Source: CAVUFH01 sp963740835 (GTDB lineage: Bacteria; Actinomycetota; Acidimicrobiia; IMCC26256; PALSA-610). From it: a stretch of 64,000 bases of DNA. The stretch is from assembly GCA_963740835.1 (NCBI GenBank), contig CAVUFH010000004.1, positions 1 to 64,000 on the forward strand, read 5' to 3'. Both the position numbers and the translations under genes were made by a program. Positions 37,761 to 45,979 of the stretch are shown here, in pieces; the first letter of the stretch is position 1, and the number at the start of each line of letters is the position of its first letter. The notes under the pieces are model-generated. The model was not told where the DNA came from and did not search any database. It saw only the letters and a list, made by a program, of their open reading frames with translations.

Positions 37761-38210
37761 ATGCCGACCCTTCCCTGGACCCCCGCCGGCCGCGCTGCCG
37801 CGTTGGAGTCCCGACCCGATGCGGCGACCGCGTGCCCGCTCGTCCTCGGTTCCCGGCTCGAACTGGGTTCCTACCGGGACGTCCCGGGGTTCCTCCGCGC
37901 CGCACTCCGCATCCGCAAACAGGTACGCCGCGCACCGGGTGCGCTCGGCGTGTCGCTGATCGCCCAGCCCGCCCGGAAGACGTTCTGGACGCTCTCGGCG
38001 TGGACGGATCAGCGCGCGCTCGACGCGTTCGTCCGCACGCCGCCGCATCTCGACGTCATGCGGCAGTTCCGCGGACGTCTGGTCGATCCCCGGTTCACGA
38101 CGTGGTCCGTCGCCGCCGCCGATCTGCCGAAGCCGCACAGCACCGCCCCGTCGTTGTGGCACGACGCCCGCGATCGCCTCGCGGCCACGCACCAAGGAGC
38201 AATCCGGTGA
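37761..38210 (+). CDS. Monooxygenase-fold protein (DUF3291/ABM-like)
   Basis: 149 residues with the ferredoxin-like pattern of antibiotic-biosynthesis-monooxygenase-type proteins. The block KTFWTLSAWTDQRALDAFV (about 73-91) followed by HLDVMRQFRG resembles DUF3291 and spheroidene-monooxygenase relatives. No catalytic residue set can be assigned. GAGGAGG lies six bases before the ATG. It is co-transcribed with the cupin (GTGA overlap) under the divergent TetR regulator. Confidence 0.78.
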   Translation: MPTLPWTPAGRAAALESRPDAATACPLVLGSRLELGSYRDVPGFLRAALRIRKQVRRAPGALGVSLIAQPARKTFWTLSAWTDQRALDAFVRTPPHLDVMRQFRGRLVDPRFTTWSVAAADLPKPHSTAPSLWHDARDRLAATHQGAIR

Positions 38211-38548
38211 CCGAAATCTCTCGCGAAGGCATCTCGCTCGAAGGTTGGGATATCGCCCGCGGTGCCGACACGGAGTGGACACCGTGGGGGAGCGACGGCA
38301 ACGCGAGGGCCAAGGTGCTCGCGAGCGCGAACGGCTTCATGCTGGTGCTCGTCGAGGCCGGCGCCGGCTACCGCGGCACGCCGCACACGCACGCGTTCCC
38401 GGAGTTCCAATACGTGCTCGACGGAGAGTTGCGCAACCAGGGGCAGCCCATGGTGCCGGGCGACGCCTATGCGGCCGCAGAAGGTTCGACCCACACCGAT
38501 TTCGAGACCGAATCCGGGGCGACCTATCTCCTCGTGTTCAAGATCTGA
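38207..38548 (+). CDS. Small cupin-domain protein
   Basis: 113-residue single cupin. The first metal motif is GTPHTHAFPEFQYVLDGEL (two His, Glu) and the second is GDAYAAAEGSTHTDF (His). It could be an isomerase, dioxygenase or ligand sensor. GTG start overlaps the stop of the gene before it; AAGGAG lies upstream. Confidence 0.83.
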   Translation: MTEISREGISLEGWDIARGADTEWTPWGSDGNARAKVLASANGFMLVLVEAGAGYRGTPHTHAFPEFQYVLDGELRNQGQPMVPGDAYAAAEGSTHTDFETESGATYLLVFKI

Positions 38549-38732
38549 CAGTTCGGACCGCAACACACGAGGGCTCCGCGCAAAATCTTGCCAACACTTC
38601 GCCAAGAACGGGCATCTGACCGTCAAGAAGTGATGGGGACGGTCGATTCGGGGATACCGCTCGTGAGACGTTGGCCCCGCTGTCGCGTATAGCTATGGGG
38701 CCGACGATCGGGCGTCACGAGGAGGTGCCCCG

Positions 38733-39179
38733 ATGGACGACCAGTACTCACTGCGAGACGTCGCGCAACCGCGTTGCGACGATGTCGTCGTTGCCGCCGC
38801 GGCGTTCGGTCCGAACGCGGCCGGGCGCCGGGAGCTCAGCTCGATCCGGGGTATGTCGGAGCGGCAGATGCTCAAGAGCCGCGCATCGTTCCTCGCGGAC
38901 CGTGTGCTGCTCGCGGTGACGCCGCTCGAAGTGATCGCGATAGCGCTCGGGCCGCTCAGCTCCCGGTTCCGCGAAGTGCTCCGCTGGAAGCGCGACTCGA
39001 TCGTGATCCGCAGTATCGAGTCGCACGCACGCGTCGCCAACAGCCTCCGCCCCGCGTTCCTGATCGGCAGCCCCTGGGGTCCGCGCCTCGAGCTCGCACC
39101 GCTCGCGCAAGACGACAACACGCGCCGTGTGCTCACCTTGCTCTTCGACATCGGTCGCCCGCACACCGTCAGCTATTGA
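38733..39179 (+). CDS. Unrecognised 148-residue protein
   Basis: Soluble protein, Arg-rich, no signal peptide. The middle (about 48-75: SFLADRVLLAVTPLEVIAIA) is hydrophobic but probably a buried sheet or helix rather than a membrane span. It ends DDNTRRVLTLLFDIGRPHTV. GAGGTG lies before the ATG. Flanked by gaps of about 180 bases on both sides, so probably a single-gene unit. I do not recognise a family. Confidence 0.72.
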   Translation: MDDQYSLRDVAQPRCDDVVVAAAAFGPNAAGRRELSSIRGMSERQMLKSRASFLADRVLLAVTPLEVIAIALGPLSSRFREVLRWKRDSIVIRSIESHARVANSLRPAFLIGSPWGPRLELAPLAQDDNTRRVLTLLFDIGRPHTVSY

Positions 39180-39362
39180 CGCACCGCCGCGCGTCGCTCG
39201 CGCGCCTGGAAGAAACGTGCAGGTCGTCGCGAAGTCGTCCCTTGACGAGACCGCACAGCGGGTGGAGGCTCCGCGCGCGCGATATCGGATGCAAAGAGGC
39301 GCGCGGGAACGACACATCACGTGTGCGACCCGGGGAGCACCCCGGAGCGGGGAGTCAGCGAC

Positions 39363-39986
39363 ATGTACTTGTTCACACGACGCCGGAGTATCGACACCAG
39401 TCGAGCAACCGAAGCAATACCTTGGGCGATCGAGACCGCGGCCAAGGCGACACAGATCACCGGCCTTCCCGTCAATGCGTGGACGAGCATGTGGGGCGAG
39501 GACGCCGCCACCGTCGTCTGGGCCGCATTCGTCGACGATCTCACTGGACTCGAACAGGCCGGCGACAAGCTCAACGTCGACGGCGGCTTCAACGACCGGG
39601 TGCGTGACGGCGAGAAACTGTTCAGCAGCCCGATCGCGGACTCGCTCTCGCAGATCATCCACGGCGCGCCGAATCCGGAGCCGGGTCAGTACGTGAGCGT
39701 GGTCACCGCGCAACTCGCGAACGGTCGGATGACGGACGGCATCGCGGCGGCGATCAGCATTGCGGAAGCGGCCGAGCGCATCGGCGGGACACCGACGAGC
39801 GTTTCGCTCGGCGTCACCGGCGCATACGGCGGCCTTGCGTGGTTGAGCAGCTTCGCGGACATCGCGGCCTTGGAAGCGGCGGAAGGTGCGATCAACGCCG
39901 ACGCGTCGTTCGTCTCGCTCGTCGACAGCAGCGGCACCTGCTACCAGGCCGGAGTGCAGCAAGCGATCTACCGCCGGCTGAGCTGA
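39363..39986 (+). CDS. Unrecognised protein with two similar halves (possible NIPSNAP/ABM-like fold)
   Basis: 207 residues. Each half has an alternating pattern such as VNAWTSMWGEDAATVVWAAF (about 37-56) and PTSVSLGVTGAYGGLAWLSS (about 141-160), followed by a helix rich in Ala, which suggests duplicated ferredoxin-like domains. No catalytic motif is visible. The ATG at 39363 is chosen over an upstream in-frame ATG at 39321 because GGAGCGGGGAG precedes it at a workable distance. Stand-alone gene before the tRNA. Confidence 0.72.
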   Translation: MYLFTRRRSIDTSRATEAIPWAIETAAKATQITGLPVNAWTSMWGEDAATVVWAAFVDDLTGLEQAGDKLNVDGGFNDRVRDGEKLFSSPIADSLSQIIHGAPNPEPGQYVSVVTAQLANGRMTDGIAAAISIAEAAERIGGTPTSVSLGVTGAYGGLAWLSSFADIAALEAAEGAINADASFVSLVDSSGTCYQAGVQQAIYRRLS

Positions 39987-40103
39987 CGCACCACTCGAAT
40001 GGGCGTCACTCGAGGGGACGGCGCATGCCGTCCCCTCGGCGTCGAGCGCGGTCGAAATCTTGCCGCTATGGCGCGCATCAGCCGAGACAACACAAGAATG
40101 TTG

Positions 40104-40176
40104 CGCCCTCGGCAGGATTCGAACCTGCGACTCACGGTTTAGGAAACCGATGCTCTATCCCCTGAGCTACGAGGGC
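40104..40176 (-). tRNA. tRNA-Arg(CCT)
   Basis: 73-nucleotide cloverleaf on the minus strand: acceptor GCCCTCG/CGAGGGC, D arm GCTC-GAGC, anticodon loop TTCCTAA with anticodon CCT, and T arm GCAGG-TTCGAAT-CCTGC. No CCA is encoded; the discriminator is G. It reads AGG codons. Confidence 0.96.
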
Positions 40177-40498
40177 GTGCATTCATGCGTTTGCGCAGGC
40201 AACAGCGTATTTCTCGGGCCACGTACTCGCCTGGTCTTCCTCGACGTTGTGCGCGCTGCGGGATTGCAGCCGTCCGGCCCTCGGCACCGCGACGTCGGCA
40301 CGCGGTACAGAGCAGCAGGTCAGCGGTTTCGCGTCGGTGTGCTCCGAACAAGCGCACAGCACCGCGTTGCCACGCGGTCGTCGTAACCGATGCTCGACAC
40401 GCGGCATTGCGGACCGCAGCGGAGCCAACTCGAGGGGCAGCGCTCCGGGGCCGATTGAGACGATCGCGGCGCTGGGCGAGTCCTTGAGGGCGCAGAAC
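40177..40498. other. Gap with no supported gene
   Basis: No convincing coding region on either strand between the tRNA and the hairpin at 40499. It would contain the promoter of the tRNA (read leftward), but no clear -10 and -35 pair was picked out. Confidence 0.6.
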
Positions 40499-40541
40499 GT
40501 GTCAGGCGGGCACGAAGGTCGCTCGTGCAAGCGCCTGACAC
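40499..40541 (-). terminator. Strong hairpin, probable terminator of the gene at 40619
   Basis: GTGTCAGGCG (40499-40508) pairs perfectly with CGCCTGACAC (40532-40541), and inside it GCACGA (40510-40515) pairs with TCGTGC (40523-40528) around a seven-base loop. It lies 78 bases after the stop of the minus-strand gene. There is no T-run, as is common for actinobacterial terminators. A small structured RNA is the alternative. Confidence 0.5.
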
Positions 40542-40618
40542 GGAGGCGCTGCCGGTGAGCCGACCTCCACCGCCGACGTCCGTGCCCGCGCCGGCGGTCA
40601 ACGAAGTTGCGCGCGCCA

Positions 40619-40924
40619 CTATCGCGGTGGTTGTGATTCGTTCGAGGACGGCCGCTTCTCTTGGTACTTGCTCAACGCGTCCTCGGTCACCCTCACGATC
40701 CGGCGCGCGAGTTGGTTGGAGGCGCCGACCAACTGCTCTGTCATCTTGAACGCGGAATCGATGATCTTGCGCCGGGGTCCGTCCTCGCTCACGTCGGGGA
40801 AGACCCCGTCGACCGTGTCGAGGAATTTCTGCACGGACTCCAACGCCGACTGCTCCGCGTCTTCGACCGAGTCGATGATGCGGAGGGCCCCATCGTCTCG
40901 CGCGGTCTCTTCGGGGTTAGTCAT
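40619..40924 (-). CDS. Small helical protein, phasin-like in appearance
   Basis: 101 residues, acidic N-terminus, predicted to be almost all helix (about 20-85: ALESVQKFLDTVDGVFPD and MTEQLVGASNQLARRIVRVT). The heptad-like spacing and size recall phasins or heat-stable helical stress proteins, but no family is certain. No signal peptide. It is separate from the ATPase operon (139 bases to the USP stop) and followed by a strong hairpin. Confidence 0.7.
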   Translation of the reverse strand: MTNPEETARDDGALRIIDSVEDAEQSALESVQKFLDTVDGVFPDVSEDGPRRKIIDSAFKMTEQLVGASNQLARRIVRVTEDALSKYQEKRPSSNESQPPR

Positions 40925-41063
40925 GAAGGCCTCCTTGTTCTACGCGGCGGATGCCAATCTTCGATACGAGCGAGACTGTCCTTCACGCCGTCGCAGCACC
41001 AGAGGCTTAGGACACGTCGCGCGCGTCTCGTGACCTGGGTGGTTCGCCTGCACCCGCGGCCGT

Positions 41064-41498
41064 CTAAGCCTCGGGGACGACGATGAGTGGCCACTCCGTG
41101 AACTCGAGCACGTGCTCCACTTCACTGCCCACGAGCGCTCGGCCCGGACCGCGTCGACCCGTGCGACCCATGACGATGAAATCCGGCTGCAGGACTCGCG
41201 CGCACTCGAGGATCTGCTCGAAGGGCTCACCGGTGTCGAGCCTGCATTGCAACTCAACGTTCGCCTCTGTTGCCAGCGCCGCGACCCGTGCGAGCAGTGC
41301 CTCGCCGGCGTCGACGAGCCGCTGGCCGGAACCCGCGCCGTCGATTGCACGGTCAACGTGCGCGGCGAGCCCGGCGTCCTCGACGACGAACAGTGCGTAC
41401 ACCTTGGCGGTCCAGTCGCGGGCGATGCGAAGCGCGAGGTGCGTCGCCGCCATCGCCGCGGGAGAACCGTCGACGCAGAGCAGCAGCGTTGTCGTCAT
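41064..41498 (-). CDS. Universal stress protein (UspA family), last gene of the V/A-ATPase operon
   Basis: 144-residue USP. It starts TTTLLLCVDGSPAAMAATHL and carries the ATP-binding loop MGRTGRRGPGRALVGSEVEH (about 112-131), matching G-2x-G-9x-GS, so it is the nucleotide-binding kind. Its ATG overlaps the stop of the subunit D gene (ATGA at 41495-41498). That makes it translationally coupled to the ATPase, which suggests a regulatory or stress-sensing link to the pump. Confidence 0.92.
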   Translation of the reverse strand: MTTTLLLCVDGSPAAMAATHLALRIARDWTAKVYALFVVEDAGLAAHVDRAIDGAGSGQRLVDAGEALLARVAALATEANVELQCRLDTGEPFEQILECARVLQPDFIVMGRTGRRGPGRALVGSEVEHVLEFTEWPLIVVPEA

Positions 41499-42106
41499 CG
41501 GGGCTCCCTCGTCCGGGCGCGCCGTGCGTACACGACATCCTCCCGCTCGCGCTCTTCGAGCTCGAGGTCGACACGGCGCAGGGAGTCCGCCAACGCCGGA
41601 AGGAGTTGGTGTCGCAGCATGCGCGACCGGCGCCGGGTCGCGCGCACCTCACGCTCGACTTCGTTCAGGGCGCGCCATGCTGCCGCGTGCTGCACGCCTT
41701 GCTCGACTGCCCGGCGGGACGCGCTCGTCGCTGCGAGAATCGCGGCGGTCCCGGCGATCTCGGCGCCCCGAGCATCGTCGGGAAGCTGGGACACGGCCTC
41801 GGCCGGGTAGTACGCACCCATGGAGTTGCGCCACACCAGGTCGACGGATGCAAAGCCGCGCGGGGCCGCGAGCGACACGACTCGTCGGCCGCGCAGCACG
41901 ACCGCGCGTGCGGTCCACGCTTGACAGTCCTGCCACGCGTCCTCCCAATCGCGACGCGCGACCCGCTCGAGCACCACGAGACGACGTTGCTCGCGCGCAA
42001 GGACTCGCTCCTTCTGCGCGAGCAACTCGGTGGCCCTGACGGCGGTCTCGAGTCGCTCCGCCAACCACAGCCGCCCACCGCGTCCGGGAGGATGTCGAAT
42101 CCGCAT
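41495..42106 (-). CDS. atpD: V/A-type ATPase subunit D
   Basis: 203-residue central-stalk subunit that rotates inside the A3B3 head. The two long helices typical of subunit D are clear: about 13-65 (AERLETAVRATELLAQKERV) and about 140-195 (ALNEVEREVRATRRRSRMLR). It starts 12 bases after the subunit B stop. Named by the V/A nomenclature; it is not the F1 beta subunit. Confidence 0.9.
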   Translation of the reverse strand: MRIRHPPGRGGRLWLAERLETAVRATELLAQKERVLAREQRRLVVLERVARRDWEDAWQDCQAWTARAVVLRGRRVVSLAAPRGFASVDLVWRNSMGAYYPAEAVSQLPDDARGAEIAGTAAILAATSASRRAVEQGVQHAAAWRALNEVEREVRATRRRSRMLRHQLLPALADSLRRVDLELEEREREDVVYARRARTREPR

Positions 42107-42118
42107 CGGGCGCCCGCT

Positions 42119-43519
42119 TCACATCTCGCCCGAGTCGGCGCGGGCGCCGGTCTCGTACCAATGGTCGAGCACCTCGGGAGGGATCATCGTGAGCTCGCGG
42201 CGTGGGAGGACCGACAGCACGTGCCACGCGCGAGTGAACGTCTCGTCGATGCTCAATGTCTCGTCGGCGCGCTGTGTCACGAGCTCGCGCTCGAAGGCAT
42301 CGAGGAACACGAGGTACCGCCGGTCCGTCGGTGTCAACGCGTCGGGTCCGACCAGGTCGGCGAGATCACCGATCTGCCGAGCTTGCGCGATCGAGGCGTC
42401 GAGCTGGGCCGCGACGTCGCGGTGGTCCGCACGGGTCCGTCCCACGCCCACCCCGCGCCGCATCATCCGGGACAGCGAGGAGAGCGGATCGATCGGCGGG
42501 TACACGCCGCGTGCGGCGATCTCCGGCGACAGCACGAGCTGGCCCTCCGTGATGTACCCGGTCAGGTCGGGAACGGGATGGGTGATGTCGCCGGCCGGCA
42601 TCGTGAGCACCGGGATCTGTGTGATCGATCCCGGACGATCGCGCAGGCGGCCGCACCGTTCGTAGATGGACGCGAGATCGCTGTAGAGGTACCCGGGATA
42701 GCCACGTCGCGCCGGCACGACATCCCGCGCCGATGCAACCTCCCGCACCGCTTCGCAGTAGCTCGTCATGTCGGCCATGACGACGAGCACGTGATACCCA
42801 CGATCGAACGCGAGGTGTTCGGCGACCGTGAGCGCGAGGCGCGGCGTCAGCAATCGCTCGGCGATTGGATCATCGGCTGCGTTCACGAACAGCGCGAGCT
42901 CACCGCGGGCGGCGCGCGGCTCGAGCGTGTCGCGCACCATGGCCGCGTCGGCGTGCGTGACACCCATCGCCGCGAACACGACGCAGAACGCCTCGCCCGC
43001 AACGTGTGCTTGCGCGGCGATCTGGGCGGCGAGCTCGAGGTGCGGGAGACCGCCGACGGAGAACACCGGCAGCTTCTGACCCCTGACGAGCGTGGTCATC
43101 ACATCGAGCGCCGCCACACCGGTCAGCACCGGATCGGCCGGCGTCAGGCGCGCCGTCGGATTGAGTGGATACCCGGCCACGTCGCGTTCCGGCCCGGCGA
43201 GAACCGGTGGACCACCGTCGATCGGCTCGCCGCGGCCGTTCCAGACGCGACCCAGCCACGCCGGGCTGACCCTGATGCGCGGCGGGCTGCCGAGAAAGGA
43301 CACGCCGACCTCGGCCGGGCTGATCCCCGCGCTGCCCTCGTACACCTGAACGACGGCGACGTCGCCCTCGACTTCCAGCACGACGCCCTCCCGTTCGTCA
43401 CCAGACGCGAGCCGCACGCGTGCCGCCTCGTCCCAGCCGACGCCGCGCGCGCCGCGCACTACCACCAACGGCCCCTCGACCGAGCTCACGTCCGTGTGTT
43501 CGACGGGCGCCTCTCTCAT
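42119..43519 (-). CDS. atpB: V/A-type ATPase subunit B (regulatory)
   Basis: 466-residue non-catalytic nucleotide-fold subunit. The P-loop is degenerate (PVFSVGGLPHLELAAQIA near 150-167), as expected for B. Typical blocks are GRVWNGRGEPIDGGPPVLAG, HVLVVMADMTSYCEAVREVA and GYPGYLYSDLASIYERCGR. It alternates with A in the head. The ATG overlaps the subunit A stop (ATGA). Confidence 0.94.
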   Translation of the reverse strand: MREAPVEHTDVSSVEGPLVVVRGARGVGWDEAARVRLASGDEREGVVLEVEGDVAVVQVYEGSAGISPAEVGVSFLGSPPRIRVSPAWLGRVWNGRGEPIDGGPPVLAGPERDVAGYPLNPTARLTPADPVLTGVAALDVMTTLVRGQKLPVFSVGGLPHLELAAQIAAQAHVAGEAFCVVFAAMGVTHADAAMVRDTLEPRAARGELALFVNAADDPIAERLLTPRLALTVAEHLAFDRGYHVLVVMADMTSYCEAVREVASARDVVPARRGYPGYLYSDLASIYERCGRLRDRPGSITQIPVLTMPAGDITHPVPDLTGYITEGQLVLSPEIAARGVYPPIDPLSSLSRMMRRGVGVGRTRADHRDVAAQLDASIAQARQIGDLADLVGPDALTPTDRRYLVFLDAFERELVTQRADETLSIDETFTRAWHVLSVLPRRELTMIPPEVLDHWYETGARADSGEM

Positions 43520-45237
43520 CGCATCTCCGCCAACTGTCGACGCGCCGTCTCCGCGATCATCTGCACTCCGGCCGCGTCACTCGGGCCCACCGTGTCGCGC
43601 GCTCGAATCACCGCGCTCAAGTCGAGCTCTTCGATCTCTGTCGCGGAGATACCCCGATCGAGCAGCGCGAGGCAGGCGTCGTACAGGCCGAGCACCATCT
43701 CGAGGAGCGCGCGCTGCTTCGAGCGATCGCAAAACGCGTCGTTCTCGTTCAGCGAGCTCTGCTGGAGCACGCCGTCACGCAATAGTCGCGCACCGAGCAA
43801 GGTCACCCGCTCGCGATCCGGAAGCGCGCTCGCCCCGACGAGCTCGACGAGCGTTTGGAGTCGTTCGGCATCGGCCAGCAGCGCGAGCGCCCTCGCCCGT
43901 GCCTCCGGCCAACGCTCATCGCCGTGCCGCTCGTGCCACGCCGCGAGCAAGTCGGCGTCGCGCGAGAACGAGCCGTCCCATGTGACGGCGGGATAGTGGC
44001 GCGCGTATGCGAGATCGCGATCGAGTGTCCAGAAGCAGCGCACGAATCGCTGGGTGTGCGCGGTGACAGGTTCGGTGAAGTCGCCTCCCGGAGGTGACAC
44101 CGAAGCGATCACCGTCACCGATCCCGTCCCGCCGCCGAGTGTCTCGACATGGCCGGCGCGTTCGTAGAAGGCCGCGAGCGATGAGGCCAGGCTGGCGGGA
44201 TAGCCCTGTTCGGCCGGTAGCTGGCCGGTGCGAGAGGCGAACTCGCGCAACGCCTCTGCCCATCGAGACGTCGAATCGGCGATGAGGACCGCGTCGTAGC
44301 CCATGTCGCGGAAGTACTCCGCCACCGTCATGCCCGTGTAAATGCTCGCCTCGCGCGCCATCATCGGCATGTTCGACGTGTTCGCGATGAGGACCGTCCG
44401 TGCGGCCAACGGTTGCCCCGTCCGCGGATCGGTGAGCCGTGAGAGGTCCTCGAGCACGTCGGCCATCTCGTTGCCTCGCTCGCCGCAACCCACGTAGACG
44501 ATGACGTCGGCGTCGCACCACTTCGCGATCTGTTGGAGCATCATCGTCTTGCCTGTGCCGAACCCACCCGGAACCGCCGCGGTGCTTCCGCGTGCAATGG
44601 GGTAAAGCAGATCGAGGACACGCTGACCTGTGACGAGCGGCGAGGGATCATCCAGCCGGATGCGGAAGGGTCGACCGCGCCGCACGGGCCACAACTGCGT
44701 CATGGGAACATCGACGCCGTCCACCACCGCGATCGGCCCGTCGGGTTCACGAGGGCCGCCGGGCGCGATCCGGTCGACGTTCCCCGCGCACCCGCGCGGT
44801 ACGAGCAGCCGGTGCTCGAATCCCACGCCTTCGCTCACGACGCCCAACACTTGACCTTCGGCGACCGCGTCACCCACGCCGACGCGTGGCCGGAAGTTCC
44901 AGCTGCGACCGTCAGCCTCGGGGGTGCTGCCCGGGCGCAGGAAGACATCGGCCGCCGCCAGCGGCCGCAGCAGGCCGTCGAAGACACCTCCGAGCAGGCC
45001 GGGCCCGAGCCGCGCGGAGAGTGGATGGTGCAAGTCGCGGGCGGGCGCGCCGCATGCGAGTCCGCCTGTGTACTCGTGGATTTCCGCAGTCGCGCGGGTA
45101 CCGCGCACGGCGACGACCTCGCCGGCGAGGTGGAGCGCGCCGACCTCGACGAGGTCGAGCAGTGCGACATGATCCAGCCCATCGATCTCGACGAGAGAGC
45201 CGTTCACACGAACGACTCGCGGCGTGTCGCCGTTCAC
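43516..45237 (-). CDS. atpA: V/A-type ATPase subunit A (catalytic)
   Basis: 573-residue catalytic subunit. The Walker A is GGFGTGKTM (about 221-229) and the catalytic Glu lies in YVGCGERGNEMADVL. The non-homologous region typical of A subunits is present (about 110-190), and STSRWAEALREFASRTGQLP is conserved. The GTG at 45237 overlaps the stop of subunit E. Whether the complex makes ATP or pumps ions depends on membrane energetics and cannot be read from this gene. Confidence 0.95.
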   Translation of the reverse strand: MNGDTPRVVRVNGSLVEIDGLDHVALLDLVEVGALHLAGEVVAVRGTRATAEIHEYTGGLACGAPARDLHHPLSARLGPGLLGGVFDGLLRPLAAADVFLRPGSTPEADGRSWNFRPRVGVGDAVAEGQVLGVVSEGVGFEHRLLVPRGCAGNVDRIAPGGPREPDGPIAVVDGVDVPMTQLWPVRRGRPFRIRLDDPSPLVTGQRVLDLLYPIARGSTAAVPGGFGTGKTMMLQQIAKWCDADVIVYVGCGERGNEMADVLEDLSRLTDPRTGQPLAARTVLIANTSNMPMMAREASIYTGMTVAEYFRDMGYDAVLIADSTSRWAEALREFASRTGQLPAEQGYPASLASSLAAFYERAGHVETLGGGTGSVTVIASVSPPGGDFTEPVTAHTQRFVRCFWTLDRDLAYARHYPAVTWDGSFSRDADLLAAWHERHGDERWPEARARALALLADAERLQTLVELVGASALPDRERVTLLGARLLRDGVLQQSSLNENDAFCDRSKQRALLEMVLGLYDACLALLDRGISATEIEELDLSAVIRARDTVGPSDAAGVQMIAETARRQLAEMR

Positions 45238-45761
45238 TGCAGCAACTCGTCGATGGCGTCGCCCTGGTCGGCGACCGCGCGCCGTGCGAGAGCCGGCAAC
45301 GTGTAGTCGACGCGACGCCCATCGCACTCGGCGATGACGCCACCGCGGCCGGGTGGGTCGCGCGTCACGACCGCGTCTGCTCCGAGCTGTGCCCGGGCAC
45401 GTCCCACGAGACCGTCGAGCAGTCGTGGATAGTCGTGCGCGTCACGCAGCCGGAGCACAGCATCGTGGACCTGTTCCTCGAGCTCGTCCATCAGCGCACG
45501 CTTCGCGAGGAGAACCGTGGCGTTCTGCTCCCGGTGCAACGCGACAAGCTCATGGGCCATCGCCGCGTCCGTGATCGCCGTCGCATCCCGGCCGGCGCGC
45601 TCGACGAGCTCCTCGCCCTGACGGCGCGCGTCATGAACGACTGCGTCGGCGTCGGCGCGCGCCGCGCCCAGCACGACGTCGGTCTCGGCGGCGACCGCGC
45701 GCCGCAGCGCGTCATCGAGCGCGTCGAGCCCCTCAGGCAGCGGCGGGGCCACCGGCATCAT
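45234..45761 (-). CDS. atpE: V/A-type ATPase subunit E (peripheral stalk)
   Basis: 175 residues. The N-terminal two thirds is an Ala/Glu/Arg-rich helix (about 15-90: AVVHDARRQGEELVERAGRD) and the C-terminal domain (about 105-175) ends VDYTLPALARRAVADQG. This is the E stalk that pairs with the helical H (G) subunit. ATG overlaps the subunit F stop (ATGA). Confidence 0.87.
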   Translation of the reverse strand: MMPVAPPLPEGLDALDDALRRAVAAETDVVLGAARADADAVVHDARRQGEELVERAGRDATAITDAAMAHELVALHREQNATVLLAKRALMDELEEQVHDAVLRLRDAHDYPRLLDGLVGRARAQLGADAVVTRDPPGRGGVIAECDGRRVDYTLPALARRAVADQGDAIDELLQ

Positions 45762-45979
45762 TCGGGGCTCGCTGTCGTCAGCAGTTCCGGTCGCTCGCCG
45801 AGCCGATCACGCAACCGGTCCGCGGCACGCGGTGTCAGGAGGAGCACCGCGACGTCGCCGGGAAGCGCGTCCCACGCTGCATCGACCGCGCTCGGGTCGT
45901 CGGCGCCGAAGACGACGACCCCCGCGAGCGCGAGGCTCTCGATCAGGGCTTGCTCTCCGAGCGCCGCGACCCGGCTCAT
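45758..45979 (-). CDS. atpF: V/A-type ATPase subunit F, short
   Basis: 73 residues, starting MSRVAALGEQALIESLALAG, with VAVLLLTPRAADRL later. This is the Rossmann-like half of subunit F, which sits on the rotor next to D. Usual F proteins are about 100 residues, so the C-terminal helix that enters the head is missing or very short. Both ends overlap neighbours by four bases (ATGA), so the ORF is not obviously damaged. Confidence 0.82.
   Translation of the reverse strand: MSRVAALGEQALIESLALAGVVVFGADDPSAVDAAWDALPGDVAVLLLTPRAADRLRDRLGERPELLTTASPE

Noticed and set aside
40499..40541. Integron attC site
   Set aside because: The arms lack the conserved core sites and no integrase or cassette gene is present.
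41270..43996. 908-codon plus-strand open frame
   Set aside because: It is antisense to ATPase subunits D, B and part of A, has low-complexity Arg/His/Gly-rich composition and shows no domain; a by-product of high GC.
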